In this document: piece by piece, positions 32,249 to 42,079 of the stretch
How the letters are laid out: each line of letters starts with the position of its first letter
Position numbering within the stretch: position 1 is the first letter of the stretch
Assembly (NCBI GenBank): GCA_903875045.1
Contig: CAIQUS010000216.1
Location: forward strand, 1-44,999
Source of the DNA: an uncultured Bacteroidales bacterium
GTDB lineage: Bacteria > Bacteroidota > Bacteroidia > Bacteroidales > FEN-979
DNA: 44,999 bases
Direction: 5' to 3'
Program-made: the position numbers and the translations under genes
The notes under the pieces: generated by a model
The model's database searches: none
What the model was told of the DNA's origin: nothing
The model's input: only the letters and a program-made list of their open reading frames with translations

Positions 32249-33727
32249 ATGCTGAATGTAAAGAAAATTTCAACCAAATGGATTTATTTCATCGGAGTAA
32301 TGGTATTCATTATTACCGCGTGGTTTTCTGTCGGATATAACCAATTTGATGAACACTTTCAGATACTTGAGTTTGCCGGGTTGAAACTCGGGATTACAGA
32401 AAAAGCAAACCTCCCTTGGGAATACCAATGCATGATGCGCCCTGCCCTTCAGCCGCTGGTCGTTTATTGCATTTACAAGGCCATCGCCGTTACCGGGGTT
32501 ACCAGCCCGTTCATCATGGCCTTCTTCATCCGTTTATTTTCAGCAATTCTCACCCTGGTGAGCATTCATCTGGTCATCAGGCTGTATGCCCCTGGTATTT
32601 CCAACAGGAAATTGCTTTACGCTTTTCTGATTCTATCCTTTTTTCTTTGGTTCGTTCCATACAACAGTGTCCGGTTTGCATCCGAAACAGTTGCCGGCAG
32701 GGTATTTCTGATAGGATTGGCCTGGTTCTTTCTCCGGAAAAAACTGAACGGATTTGATTATTTGATTACAGGCCTGTTACTGGGAGTATCATTCATTACG
32801 AGGTACCAGGTCGCATTCATGATATTGGGCTTTGCCGCATGGCTCGCCTTCATCCAAAAAGCCGGTTTCAGAAATTTGCTGCTGTTCACCACAGGGATTA
32901 TCCTGGCCACTGCTCTGGGCGTGTTAATCGACAGATGGTATTATGGGGCATGGGTGATCACCTCCTGGAATTATTTCCTGCAGAACATTCTCCTTGGTAA
33001 AGCCTCAGGATTTGGCATAAGCCCCTGGTGGTTTTATGTGGAACAAACTTTCATGAATGCCATTCCTCCGCTGAGCCTTGTCTATATCCTGGCCGTTTTT
33101 CTGTATTTCATCTATTTTCCCAAAGATATTCTGACGTGGACGATGGTTCCGTTCCTGGCCATGCATTTCCTGATTCCTCATAAGGAGCTCAGGTTCATTT
33201 ATCCCATCATCGGTTTTCTTCCTGTAATGCTCATAAGAGTTGCCGGGGTTATCCTTCAGAAAAAAGGATTTGAAGTGATGGGGCACCGTATTACAAAGAT
33301 TGCCGTCATGCTTTTCTGGGGTGTGAATTTTCTGATGGTTGTCATTCTGGCATTTCGTCCTGCCGATGTCCAGATCGCGTTGTTTCAAAAACTCTGGAAT
33401 GATTATCCAATGCCCGCCAGACTGTATTTCACCGGAGATAACCCGTATTACCGGGCAAATGCCGACATCTGTTTTTACAAAAGGAAGACACTTACTTTTC
33501 AACATGTGGATTCACTGGGAATGGTCATTCCACCGCCTGATACCATTTGTCTCATTCTGTCGGATAAACCAGGTTTACAGGCCGCCAGTCAATTCAGGCC
33601 GGTATTGATATTTTCCACCTTACCTCCATGGGTGCGTCATTTTAATGTGAACCATTGGATTGAGCGTACGAGCTTCTGGTATATTTACGAATTAAGAAAA
33701 ATCCAACCCCCTAATAATATCCCTTGA
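32249..33727 (+). CDS. GT22-like membrane mannosyltransferase
   Basis: 492 residues with ~10 membrane helices. The first loop FSVGYNQFDEHFQILEF carries the acidic catalytic-type motif and the later HKELRFIYPIIGFLP is the hallmark of GT22 enzymes (PIG-B/ALG9-like). These transfer mannose or related sugars from polyprenol-phosphate donors on the outer face of the inner membrane. The stop overlaps the next start (TTGA), showing translational coupling with the GT87 gene. Target glycan unknown; protein O-glycosylation or a lipid-linked glycan is plausible. Confidence 0.8.
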   Translation: MLNVKKISTKWIYFIGVMVFIITAWFSVGYNQFDEHFQILEFAGLKLGITEKANLPWEYQCMMRPALQPLVVYCIYKAIAVTGVTSPFIMAFFIRLFSAILTLVSIHLVIRLYAPGISNRKLLYAFLILSFFLWFVPYNSVRFASETVAGRVFLIGLAWFFLRKKLNGFDYLITGLLLGVSFITRYQVAFMILGFAAWLAFIQKAGFRNLLLFTTGIILATALGVLIDRWYYGAWVITSWNYFLQNILLGKASGFGISPWWFYVEQTFMNAIPPLSLVYILAVFLYFIYFPKDILTWTMVPFLAMHFLIPHKELRFIYPIIGFLPVMLIRVAGVILQKKGFEVMGHRITKIAVMLFWGVNFLMVVILAFRPADVQIALFQKLWNDYPMPARLYFTGDNPYYRANADICFYKRKTLTFQHVDSLGMVIPPPDTICLILSDKPGLQAASQFRPVLIFSTLPPWVRHFNVNHWIERTSFWYIYELRKIQPPNNIP

Positions 33728-34914
33728 ATAAAAAAGAAATTTTTACCGGGTTCACGCTTCTGATAGCGATTGCCTGTGTGGCCACCTTCACGCTGAATAT
33801 GATCAATGGCAAGTTTCTGCTCGGTGACTTCAAGGTATACTATTCTGCTGCCATGAACCTTATTTCAGGCAAACCTGTTTACCTGATTTCATTTTACACT
33901 GGCTCCGGCTTCTATAAATACAGCCCGGCAATACTGTTTTTTTTCCTGCCATACCTGTTGTTCAGTTTTAAAATTGCTGCCATTATTCACTTTTTCATCC
34001 TTGGAATTGCCTACTGGTATACATTGAACCTGATCCGCAAATTGATCGGTGAATACTTTTCAATGTTGAATGTCAAACATGAAATGTTGCTGATTTCAAT
34101 TTCGTTTATCTGCATTCTGATCCATTTTACCAGGGAAATGTACCTTGGCAATATCAACATTATTTTATTGATGTTATGTTGCCTTTCCATCAGGAATATC
34201 CTCACGGGAAAAGCCCTTCAGGGCGGTATTCTGTTTGGGATTGTCATCCTGACGAAGCCCTACCTGCTGATCCTGTTGCTTCCGCTGTTGCTGAGAAAAA
34301 AATGGAGGGTGATCGGCTCGATGAGCCTTACGGTTGCCTTCGGTCTGCTCCTGCCCTTTCTTTTCTTTGGGATACAAAAAAGCATCGGTTTGTATGGGGA
34401 TTGGATGCAATCCGTGCTCGTACACGGAGAGCAGTTCCCCGGAATGACCTCCATCGACTACTTCATCCGGTTTCTTATCCCATCATGGCCGGTGTGGGGA
34501 ATTGCTGTTATCTTTTTTATATTGTATGCCCTCGCTGCCATATTGATCCTGAGCAACCTTCAAAAGGAAAAACAGAAGGGAATATATCCTGGTGCAGCTG
34601 ATATGAATTTCATGTTCGAATGGTTTTTACTTATTGCTGTTCTTCCGAACCTTATTAAAACTGATTGGGTCGTGCTGCTTTTCAGTGCACCGCTCATCGT
34701 ATTCATGATATTCTATATTGCTTACCATAAGAAATACGTATGGATTCCTGTTTTGTTCATTCTTCTCTTTTTTTACGGGGCAAATTCCGATGACCTTTTA
34801 GGCAGGAGTCTCTCTCATGCGATTTTGCAATCGGGGCTGATGGGATTAAGCAATTTTTTTCTGATCATCGCCTCTCTGTTCATGTTCCTTTCTCATCGCA
34901 AACGAATGTTATGA
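33724..34914 (+). CDS. GT87 (DUF2029) polyprenol-phosphate-dependent glycosyltransferase
   Basis: 396 residues, ~10 membrane helices. Early loop LGDFKVYYSAAMNLISGKPVY with the conserved Asp, then FYKYSPAILFFFLPYL, GNINIILLMLCCLS and the long ILTKPYLLILLLPLLLRKKW are typical of GT87. The start is a TTG overlapping the upstream TGA; no ATG occurs before the first conserved block. It pairs with the GT22 gene, and both would extend a glycan in the periplasm. The end abuts the repeat array at 34917. Confidence 0.8.
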   Translation: MNKKEIFTGFTLLIAIACVATFTLNMINGKFLLGDFKVYYSAAMNLISGKPVYLISFYTGSGFYKYSPAILFFFLPYLLFSFKIAAIIHFFILGIAYWYTLNLIRKLIGEYFSMLNVKHEMLLISISFICILIHFTREMYLGNINIILLMLCCLSIRNILTGKALQGGILFGIVILTKPYLLILLLPLLLRKKWRVIGSMSLTVAFGLLLPFLFFGIQKSIGLYGDWMQSVLVHGEQFPGMTSIDYFIRFLIPSWPVWGIAVIFFILYALAAILILSNLQKEKQKGIYPGAADMNFMFEWFLLIAVLPNLIKTDWVVLLFSAPLIVFMIFYIAYHKKYVWIPVLFILLFFYGANSDDLLGRSLSHAILQSGLMGLSNFFLIIASLFMFLSHRKRML

Positions 34915-34916
34915 TT

Positions 34917-34964
34917 ATTTCGCCATTTCACCATTTCGCCATTTCACCATTTCACCATTTCGCT
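34917..34964. repeat. 8-bp tandem repeats at the 3' end of dinB
   Basis: Six consecutive octamers: ATTTCGCC, ATTTCACC, ATTTCGCC, ATTTCACC, ATTTCACC, ATTTCGCT. The dinB stop codon lies inside, so the last residues of DinB (NSEMVKW) are encoded by the repeat. Confidence 0.85.
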
Positions 34965-36113
34965 ATTTTTAATCGCCACCCCTCTCACCACACTCTTCTG
35001 CCCGTATTTCCTTCTGATCCGGTCGAGTGCCTGGTAAAGGTTCACCATTTCCACATGATCATCGAACATATTGAGTTGCGGGTTTCCCGAGATGAGGTTG
35101 CTGAAGCGCACACCGATGAGGCGTATCAGCATACGGCGCTGATAGATGCGATCGAATAGTTCCTTTACGACAGGGATGAGCTGGTGGTCGAAGGCTGTGT
35201 AAGGCACCTGCTTTTGCAGGGTATGGGTGTCAAAATTCGAGTATCGGATCTTCACGGTGACACAGGCGGTGAGTTTCTGCTTGTCGCGCAACTCAAAAGA
35301 TATCTTCTCCACCATCTTAACCAGTATCTCTTTCATCCGGATGATGTCGATACTGTCCTGTTCAAAGGTGGTTTCGGTACTCACCGATTTGGCTTCATGG
35401 TAGGGACGTACCGGTGTCGTGTCGATGCCGTTGGCTTTCTCCCATATCACCGTGCCATTTTTACCCATCACCTGCTCCATCATCTCTACGGGGATGTGGC
35501 TCAGGGTATCAATCGTTACCACCCCCATCGAACGGAGCAGCCGGTAAGTCTTCTCCCCTATTCCAGGGATTTTGCGAATGGAGAGAGGTGAGAGAAAAGG
35601 TTGCACCGCCTCGCCCCCCACGTACAACTCCCCGTTCGGCTTGGCCTCGCCCGTGGCAATCTTTGATACCGTTTTATTTACCGACAACCCGAAGGAGATC
35701 GGCAATCCGGTGTTTCTGATGATATTTTCCCTCAGTTCATGGGTCCATTTCTGTAATCCGAAGAAACGGTCCATCCCGGTAACATCGAGATAGTGCTCGT
35801 CAATGGAGGCTTTTTCATACAACGGAGCTTTTTCAGCAATGATATCCGTAACCGTGTGCGAATATTTCGAATAAAGTTCCATATCGCCCCTCACGAGGAT
35901 GGCATCGCCACACAACGCCCGGGCCATCTTCATCGGCATGGCCGAGTGTATGCCGAATTTCCGTGCTTCATAGCTGCAACTTGACACAACCCCGCGGTCG
36001 GAGGTGCCGCCAATGATTACCGGTTTCCCAACCAGTTCAGGGCGTAGCAGCCGCTCAACTGATACGAAAAAAGTATCGAGATCGAAGTGGACTATGTTGC
36101 GGGAGAAGGTCAT
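34944..36113 (-). CDS. dinB: Y-family DNA polymerase IV
   Basis: 389 residues. Palm residues are intact: IVHFDLDTFFVSVERL (first catalytic Asp), then SIDEHYLDVTG (Asp-Glu pair), the CSYEARKFGIHSAMPMKMA fingers, KTVSKIATGEAKPNG, the HhH region IRKIPGIGEKTYRLLRSMG and a little-finger domain (~240-370). It performs translesion synthesis. It is divergent from a LexA-like S24 regulator, a common arrangement for damage-inducible polymerases. Its C-terminus is formed by tandem-repeat DNA (NSEMVKW) and no beta-clamp motif is obvious there. A second polymerase gene (dnaE) lies 18 kb away on the same strand. Confidence 0.93.
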   Translation of the reverse strand: MTFSRNIVHFDLDTFFVSVERLLRPELVGKPVIIGGTSDRGVVSSCSYEARKFGIHSAMPMKMARALCGDAILVRGDMELYSKYSHTVTDIIAEKAPLYEKASIDEHYLDVTGMDRFFGLQKWTHELRENIIRNTGLPISFGLSVNKTVSKIATGEAKPNGELYVGGEAVQPFLSPLSIRKIPGIGEKTYRLLRSMGVVTIDTLSHIPVEMMEQVMGKNGTVIWEKANGIDTTPVRPYHEAKSVSTETTFEQDSIDIIRMKEILVKMVEKISFELRDKQKLTACVTVKIRYSNFDTHTLQKQVPYTAFDHQLIPVVKELFDRIYQRRMLIRLIGVRFSNLISGNPQLNMFDDHVEMVNLYQALDRIRRKYGQKSVVRGVAIKNSEMVKW

Positions 36114-36114
36114 A

Positions 36115-36138
36115 AAATGGTGAAATGGCGAAATGGTG
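36115..36138. repeat. 8-bp tandem repeats in the dinB/S24 divergent promoter region
   Basis: Three octamers AAATGGTG, AAATGGCG, AAATGGTG, the reverse complement of the family at 34917-34964. They lie directly before the dinB start and upstream of the S24 gene's -7 box, so they could affect both promoters. Confidence 0.8.
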
Positions 36139-36147
36139 TTTTTTTAT

Positions 36148-36155
36148 TATCTTTG
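36148..36155 (+). promoter_or_regulatory. -7 box of the S24 regulator gene
   Basis: TATCTTTG, exact TAnnTTTG, 60 bp before the start codon. The octamer repeats occupy the -33 region. Confidence 0.5.
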
Positions 36156-36215
36156 CCGCGTTTTTAATCATTTTTCCGACGATAATATAATCATAAATTT
36201 TAAAAACACAAAAAA

Positions 36216-37019
36216 ATGTTTTTCAGCAGCAATATAAAAGTTTTAAGAAAACGGCGTGAACGCACACAGGACGACATTGCCGTTGCCCTTAACATGAAGC
36301 GCTCAACCTTGAGCGGATATGAGAACAACATTGCCCAGCCAGGCTTTGAAACCCTGATTGCTTTCTCTCAATATTACAATGTAGCCATCGATACCCTGAT
36401 CAAGGTCGATCTGGCTAAAATCCCGGAAAGCCAGTTGCGGCAACTGGAGCGTGGCTATGATGTATTTATCAAAGGTTCAAACCTCCGCATACTGACCACA
36501 ACGGTAGGCCAGGATAATGAAGACAACATTGAACTCGTTTCGGAAAAAGCAAAAGCAGGCTATACCGGAGGATTTGCCGACCCGGAGTACATCAGTATTC
36601 TGCCAACATTCAGGCTGCCCTTTTTATCCCGGCAAAAGAAATACCGGACTTTTCAGATAAACGGAGATTCAATGCTGCCCATCCCCCATGGGTCGTGGGT
36701 TACCGGAGTATACATTCAGGATTGGACAACACTCCGCGACAAGGATGCATACATCATTCTCACCGTGGATGAGGGTATTGTGTTCAAAGTGGTTGAGAAC
36801 AGGATCAAAGCTGAAGGGAAACTTGTGCTGCATTCATTGAATTCACTTTATAACCCATACGATATCAATATCCAGGATATCCGTGAAATATGGCAGTTCG
36901 TGCATTATATCAGTCCGGTAATACCTGAAAACCTCAATTCGGAAAACTATCACCTCGTGGAAACTGTTAAGCAGTTACGTAATGATATTCAGGTAATTCA
37001 AACCCGGCTGAATATATAA
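36216..37019 (+). CDS. LexA/UmuD-like S24 transcriptional regulator (XRE HTH)
   Basis: 267 residues. N-terminal XRE-type HTH (~5-60: IKVLRKRRERTQDDIAVALNMKRSTLSGYENN). The C-terminal S24 peptidase domain has the nucleophile GDSMLP (Ser152) and general base FKVVEN (Lys191). A candidate self-cleavage bond Ala114-Gly115 (KAKAGYT) sits between the domains, as in LexA. It would repress genes until RecA-stimulated self-cleavage after DNA damage. Divergence from dinB suggests dinB is a direct target. A C-terminal coiled-coil tail (~235-267) is extra compared with LexA. Confidence 0.85.
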   Translation: MFFSSNIKVLRKRRERTQDDIAVALNMKRSTLSGYENNIAQPGFETLIAFSQYYNVAIDTLIKVDLAKIPESQLRQLERGYDVFIKGSNLRILTTTVGQDNEDNIELVSEKAKAGYTGGFADPEYISILPTFRLPFLSRQKKYRTFQINGDSMLPIPHGSWVTGVYIQDWTTLRDKDAYIILTVDEGIVFKVVENRIKAEGKLVLHSLNSLYNPYDINIQDIREIWQFVHYISPVIPENLNSENYHLVETVKQLRNDIQVIQTRLNI

Positions 37020-37137
37020 TTGCATGAAAACGATTTTTTTTTTTTAAACATGCCGGATTTAAGAAAAGTGTTAACTTGCTTGACCATTTTATCCATATAT
37101 TTGTTTAATCGTTAGTAAAAACTAAAACCTCCACCCC
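37020..37137. other. Intergenic: T-tract and ugd promoter
   Basis: A run of about 13 T (37034-37046) follows the S24 gene without a strong stem. TTG at 37076 and TATATTTG at 37096-37103 (17-bp spacing) form a likely promoter for ugd and the genes behind it. Confidence 0.5.
37096..37103 (+). promoter_or_regulatory. -7 box of the ugd operon
   Basis: TATATTTG, 34 bp before the ugd start, with TTG upstream. Confidence 0.55.
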
Positions 37138-38463
37138 ATGAAAGTTACTATTGTAGGATCCGGATACGTCGGATTAGTCACCGGTACTTGTTTCGCAGAA
37201 GTAGGGATCGAAGTCACCTGTGTTGACATTGATCAGAAAAAAATTGAAAATCTTAAAAATGGCATAATTCCCATTTATGAGCCAGGTCTTGAAGACATGG
37301 TTCATCGGAATATGAAAAAAGACCGTATTAAATTCACCACAAACATTGCCGAAGCACTCGAAGATTGCGAAGTGATATTCAGTGCCGTGGGAACCCCTCC
37401 GGATGAGGACGGAAGCGCCGACCTTCAATATGTGATCAGTGTGGCAAGAGATTGCGGCAAACACATGAACAACTATCTGCTGATTGTCACAAAAAGCACC
37501 GTACCCGTCGGGACTGCCGAAAAAGTAAGAAAAGCGGTTCAGGAAGAGTTGGACAAACGTGGCGTGAATATTCCATTTGATGTTGCTTCCAATCCGGAAT
37601 TTCTGAAAGAAGGTGCAGCAATTGATGATTTCCTGAAACCCGACCGTATCGTGGTTGGATGTGATTCTCCCCGTGCCGAAGACTTAATGAAAGAACTTTA
37701 CCGGCCATTTACCCTGAACGGGCATCCGATTATTTTTATGGACATCACCTCTGCAGAAATGACAAAATATGCAGCCAACTCCATGCTTGCGACCAAAATC
37801 AGTTTTATGAATGATGTTGCCAACCTTTGCGAAATTGTTGGCGCCGACATCAACATGGTTCGGAAAGGAATTGGTTCAGACAGCCGGATTGGCAACAAAT
37901 TCATCTATCCGGGTGTTGGTTATGGCGGGTCATGTTTTCCAAAAGATGTGAAAGCCCTTATTCATACCGCCGAGGATTTCAAATACAGCCTTCGCGTACT
38001 GAAAGCCGTTGAAGCTGTAAATGATGACCAGAAATCGGTGCTGTTCAATAAAATGATGAAACATTATGGCGGGAACCTGGCCGGAAAGACTGTTGCCATC
38101 TGGGGTTTGTCATTTAAACCACAAACCGACGACATGCGCGAAGCCCCTTCACTGGTGATCATAAAGAAACTGCTTGATGCAGGCGTAAAAGTGAAAGCTT
38201 ATGATCCTGTTGCCATGCACGAAACACAGCGGGTAATGGGCGATAAAATTTATTATGCCCCCGATCAGTATGATGCGCTGATTGATGCCGACTGTCTGAT
38301 GCTGGTCACAGAATGGCCTGAATTCAAATTCCCGAACTTCAACATCATCAAGAAACTATTGAAAGACCTGGTGGTATTTGATGGAAGGAATATTTACGAA
38401 ATTGCAGAAATGAAGCGCAAAGGTTTTGCCTATTACTGCATTGGGGTTGATACAACTAAATAA
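37138..38463 (+). CDS. ugd: UDP-glucose 6-dehydrogenase
   Basis: Oxidises UDP-glucose to UDP-glucuronate with two NAD. 441 residues: Rossmann motif [76 protein letters not shown], and the catalytic cysteine in [16 protein letters not shown]. The C-terminal domain ([17 protein letters not shown]) is present, so it is complete. It leads a co-directional cluster; the next gene uses its product, which strongly supports the assignment. Confidence 0.96.
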   Translation: MKVTIVGSGYVGLVTGTCFAEVGIEVTCVDIDQKKIENLKNGIIPIYEPGLEDMVHRNMKKDRIKFTTNIAEALEDCEVIFSAVGTPPDEDGSADLQYVISVARDCGKHMNNYLLIVTKSTVPVGTAEKVRKAVQEELDKRGVNIPFDVASNPEFLKEGAAIDDFLKPDRIVVGCDSPRAEDLMKELYRPFTLNGHPIIFMDITSAEMTKYAANSMLATKISFMNDVANLCEIVGADINMVRKGIGSDSRIGNKFIYPGVGYGGSCFPKDVKALIHTAEDFKYSLRVLKAVEAVNDDQKSVLFNKMMKHYGGNLAGKTVAIWGLSFKPQTDDMREAPSLVIIKKLLDAGVKVKAYDPVAMHETQRVMGDKIYYAPDQYDALIDADCLMLVTEWPEFKFPNFNIIKKLLKDLVVFDGRNIYEIAEMKRKGFAYYCIGVDTTK

Positions 38464-38492
38464 GACCATTCAACCTTTTAAAATCTGAAACC

Positions 38493-39431
38493 ATGATAAA
38501 GAAAAAAATTTTAGTCACTGGCGGTGCGGGTTTCCTGGGATCCCATCTTTGTGAACGATTACTCAGGGAAGGAAATGAAGTTGTATGCCTTGACAACTAC
38601 TTCACAGGCCAGAAACAAAATGTGGTTCACTTGCTCAGCAATCCATATTTCGAATTGATCAGGCACGATGTCACCATGCCTTTCTTTATCGAGGTTGACG
38701 AAATTTATAACCTTGCCTGCCCCGCATCACCGATCCATTATCAATATAACCCCATTAAAACGGTTAAAACATCGGTGATGGGGGCTATCAATATGCTCGG
38801 GCTTGCAAAACGCATCAAAGCACGGATTCTGCAAGCCTCCACCAGTGAGGTCTATGGAGATCCTGAAGTTCATCCGCAGGTTGAATCTTACTGGGGACAT
38901 GTCAACCCGATTGGTATCAGATCATGTTATGATGAAGGTAAACGCATCGCTGAAACACTCTTTATCAACTATCATCAGCAAAACAATGTGCGTATCAAGA
39001 TCATACGGATTTTCAACACTTACGGACCCCGCATGCATCCGAATGATGGCAGGGTTGTGTCCAATTTCATTGTCCAGGCTCTGAAAGGACAAGATATCAC
39101 CATGTATGGCGACGGATCGCAGTCAAGGAGTTTTTGTTATGTTGACGATTTGCTGGATGGGATGATCAGACTGATGAACTCACGGGAAGATTTTACAGGA
39201 CCGGTCAACATCGGGAACCCCAACGAATTCACCATGCTCGAACTTGCTGAAAAGGTAATCAATCTCACCGGATCGAAATCCAAGATTATTTTCATGCCAC
39301 TTCCGGCCGATGATCCTACACAACGCCAGCCCAATATTTCACTGGCGAAAAAGGAACTTGGCTGGGAGCCGAAGATCATGCTTGATGAAGGTTTGGTAAA
39401 AACCATTGATTTTTTCAAATCAATCATCTGA
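38493..39431 (+). CDS. uxs: UDP-glucuronate decarboxylase (UDP-xylose synthase)
   Basis: 312 residues, extended SDR. NAD-binding [14 protein letters not shown], then [20 protein letters not shown], the UXS-specific [35 protein letters not shown] (Tyr/Lys catalytic pair) and [10 protein letters not shown]. Converts UDP-glucuronate to UDP-xylose. It follows ugd by 29 bp, giving a two-step route from UDP-glucose to UDP-xylose for a surface polysaccharide or glycan. Confidence 0.95.
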   Translation: MIKKKILVTGGAGFLGSHLCERLLREGNEVVCLDNYFTGQKQNVVHLLSNPYFELIRHDVTMPFFIEVDEIYNLACPASPIHYQYNPIKTVKTSVMGAINMLGLAKRIKARILQASTSEVYGDPEVHPQVESYWGHVNPIGIRSCYDEGKRIAETLFINYHQQNNVRIKIIRIFNTYGPRMHPNDGRVVSNFIVQALKGQDITMYGDGSQSRSFCYVDDLLDGMIRLMNSREDFTGPVNIGNPNEFTMLELAEKVINLTGSKSKIIFMPLPADDPTQRQPNISLAKKELGWEPKIMLDEGLVKTIDFFKSII

Positions 39432-39451
39432 TAAACAATTAGCCTTTCCGT

Positions 39452-40312
39452 ATGAAGATCCTAGTTACCGGTTCCAACGGCCAGCTTGGCAGCGAATTCA
39501 GATTGCTTGCCCCGGCCTGTCCTGATTTTCAATTCATTTTTACTGACGTAGCTGAACTTGACATCACAAGCGAGGCAGATGTGTCTGCCATGGTAAAAGA
39601 TGAACAACCTGCTGTCATTATTAACTGTGCCGCCTATACCGCGGTGGATAAAGCTGAGCAGGAAGATAACCTGGCATTTCTGATCAATGCAACCGCCGTG
39701 GGCAACCTCGCAAGGGTTGCTTCAAAATTCAATGCCCTGCTGATCCATATTTCAACCGATTATGTTTTTGATGGCAAAGGTTTTAAACCCTATATTGAGG
39801 ACGATCCAACGAATCCGGTTTCACTCTATGCAAAGAGTAAACATGCAGGAGAACAGCAGGTCCAGTCTTATGCCAACAAAGCCCTTATCATCAGAACCTC
39901 CTGGCTTTACTCGGAATTCGGGCATAATTTCGTTAAAACGATGATGAAATACGGAAAAGAACGCGGACTTCTGAATGTCGTTTTTGATCAGACCGGCACC
40001 CCTACCTATGCCCGCGACCTCGCACAAACGATTCTCGATATCCTTCAAAAACAGAAAATATCCGATGGCGTTGAAGTTTTTCATTACTCAAATGAGGGTG
40101 TTACAAGCTGGTACGACTTTGCCAAAGCAATTATAGAACTAAGCGGCATTACCTGCAAAATCAATCCGATTGAGACCAAAGAATACCCCTTGCCTGCAAC
40201 CCGCCCGTTTTACAGTGTATTCAATAAATCAAAAATAAAACAACGGTTTCAGATTGAAATTCCATACTGGAAGGACAGTTTAAAGGTATGTATTCAACGA
40301 TTAGGTCAATAG
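39452..40312 (+). CDS. rfbD: dTDP-4-dehydrorhamnose reductase
   Basis: 286 residues. GSNGQLGSEF cofactor loop, NCAAYTAVDKAEQE, ISTDYVFDG, YAKSKHAGEQQ (Tyr-x3-Lys), RTSWLYSEFGHNFVKTM and the C-terminal RPFYSVFNKSK. Last step of dTDP-L-rhamnose synthesis using NADPH. rfbA, rfbB and rfbC are not in the window, so they lie elsewhere. It follows uxs by 20 bp in the sugar-nucleotide cluster. Confidence 0.94.
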   Translation: MKILVTGSNGQLGSEFRLLAPACPDFQFIFTDVAELDITSEADVSAMVKDEQPAVIINCAAYTAVDKAEQEDNLAFLINATAVGNLARVASKFNALLIHISTDYVFDGKGFKPYIEDDPTNPVSLYAKSKHAGEQQVQSYANKALIIRTSWLYSEFGHNFVKTMMKYGKERGLLNVVFDQTGTPTYARDLAQTILDILQKQKISDGVEVFHYSNEGVTSWYDFAKAIIELSGITCKINPIETKEYPLPATRPFYSVFNKSKIKQRFQIEIPYWKDSLKVCIQRLGQ

Positions 40313-40342
40313 CATTCATTTCGAATTTCAAAAGGTGAACAC

Positions 40343-42079
40343 ATGGAGATAGAAAAGTCAATTTCAGAACGCGCACAGATTTGGCTCAATGGCAGTTTTG
40401 ACGATGCTACAAAAGCTGCTGTAAAACAATTAATGGAAACAAATCCCGTAGAATTGACCGATTCGTTCTACCGGGATCTCGAATTCGGGACCGGAGGACT
40501 GCGGGGTGTGATGGGTGTTGGTACAAACCGAATGAATAAATACACCGTCGGAATGGCCACCCAGGGACTTGCAAACTATCTGAAGCTCATGTTCCCTGCT
40601 TTGGATCCGGTTAAAATGGCCATTTCGCACGACAGCCGGAACAACAGCAAATATTTTGCACAAATTGTTGCCGAAGTGCTTTCAGCCAATGGGTTCAGGG
40701 TTTTCCTGTTCGATGACCTGCGTCCCACGCCCGAACTATCCTTTGCGATCAGAAAACTTGGGTGCCAGAGCGGGGTCATGGTTACCGCTTCGCATAATCC
40801 AAAAGAGTATAACGGGTATAAGGCATATTGGGATGACGGCGCCCAGATGATCGCCCCGCATGATGAGAATGTGATCAGGGAGGTGCAGAAAATCACCTCC
40901 ATCGATGATGTAAAATGGGCAGGCGTACCGGAGAACATCGTAAGCATTGGTGCTGAAATTGATGTGGAATACCTCGACCGCATTCAAGCCCTTTCACTTT
41001 CGCCCGAAGCCATCCGGCGGCAGAAAGCCCTCAAAATCGTTTACACACCATTGCATGGCTGCGGCCGGAAACTGGTACCTGATATCCTGGCCAGGTTCGG
41101 ATTTGAAAACATCCACATGGTAAGTGAACAGGCAATTGCCGATGGCAATTTTCCAACCGTCCATTCCCCAAACCCCGAGGAACATGATGCGCTCGATATG
41201 GCAATAAAACTGGCAGAGGAACTGCATGCCGACCTGGTGATGGCCACTGATCCGGATGCCGATCGTGTCGGGATCGCTGTCAGAAACCATAAAAATGAGA
41301 TGATACTTCTCAATGGGAACCAAACTGCTGCACTGCTGTTCTATTACATCCTCAGCCGTTGGAAAGAACTCGGAAAACTTAACGGAAACGAGTTCATTGT
41401 CTCTACCATTGTCACCACCAAACTACTGTCAGAAATCACAAAATCCTTTGATGTCGAATATTTTGAATGCCTCACCGGGTTTAAATTTATTGCTGACGTT
41501 ATCAGGCAGAACGAGGGTAAAAAACAATATATCGTTGGTGGAGAGGAGAGTTACGGGTACCTTATTGGTGATTTTGTCCGCGACAAGGATGCCATCAGCG
41601 CATGTGCATTGATTGCGGAAACTGCTGCATGGATGGCCGATGCCGGAAAATCGCTGTTTGACCTGCTCATCGAAATTTATCAGAAGTATGGTTTTTACAA
41701 AGAGGGACTGATCTCTGTAACCCGTAAAGGGAAAAGCGGTGCCGAAGAAATTCAGCAAATAATGGTGGATTACAGGACCAAGCCGCCAGTTTCCATTAAT
41801 AATTCAAGGGTTGTGAAGATCAAGGACTACTTGCTGCTTAGTGAAAAAGAGGTTGCAACCGGCCATGAAACACCGATCCATTTGCCAAAATCAAACGTTC
41901 TCCAATTTCTTCTTGAGGACGGGAGCATCATCAGTGTTCGCCCTTCGGGAACAGAGCCCAAGATCAAGTTTTACTTCGGGGTTCGTGAACAACTAAGGAA
42001 TATCGCGGAGTTTGAACAAACAGAGCAACGTCTGGATGAAAAAATTGCAGGTATCATCGCTTCAATGAAGCTTAAATAA
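40343..42079 (+). CDS. Phosphoglucomutase/phosphomannomutase (phosphohexomutase)
   Basis: 578 residues, the long Bacteroidota/Firmicutes PgcA-like form. Domain I phosphoserine loop TASHNPKEYNGYKAYWDDGAQM, metal loop TDPDADRVGIAV, sugar-binding GGEESYGYLIGD and phosphate-binding RPSGTEPKIKFYF are all present. Interconverts glucose-1-phosphate/6-phosphate or mannose-1/6-phosphate, supplying the precursors used by ugd and rfb enzymes. It follows rfbD by 30 bp and its stop is immediately followed by the next ATG. Confidence 0.93.
   Translation: MEIEKSISERAQIWLNGSFDDATKAAVKQLMETNPVELTDSFYRDLEFGTGGLRGVMGVGTNRMNKYTVGMATQGLANYLKLMFPALDPVKMAISHDSRNNSKYFAQIVAEVLSANGFRVFLFDDLRPTPELSFAIRKLGCQSGVMVTASHNPKEYNGYKAYWDDGAQMIAPHDENVIREVQKITSIDDVKWAGVPENIVSIGAEIDVEYLDRIQALSLSPEAIRRQKALKIVYTPLHGCGRKLVPDILARFGFENIHMVSEQAIADGNFPTVHSPNPEEHDALDMAIKLAEELHADLVMATDPDADRVGIAVRNHKNEMILLNGNQTAALLFYYILSRWKELGKLNGNEFIVSTIVTTKLLSEITKSFDVEYFECLTGFKFIADVIRQNEGKKQYIVGGEESYGYLIGDFVRDKDAISACALIAETAAWMADAGKSLFDLLIEIYQKYGFYKEGLISVTRKGKSGAEEIQQIMVDYRTKPPVSINNSRVVKIKDYLLLSEKEVATGHETPIHLPKSNVLQFLLEDGSIISVRPSGTEPKIKFYFGVREQLRNIAEFEQTEQRLDEKIAGIIASMKLK

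Noticed and set aside
34917-34964. Possible CRISPR array (regular short repeats)
   Set aside because: Units are 8 bp and directly tandem with no spacers, and no cas genes are nearby; it is a minisatellite-type repeat.
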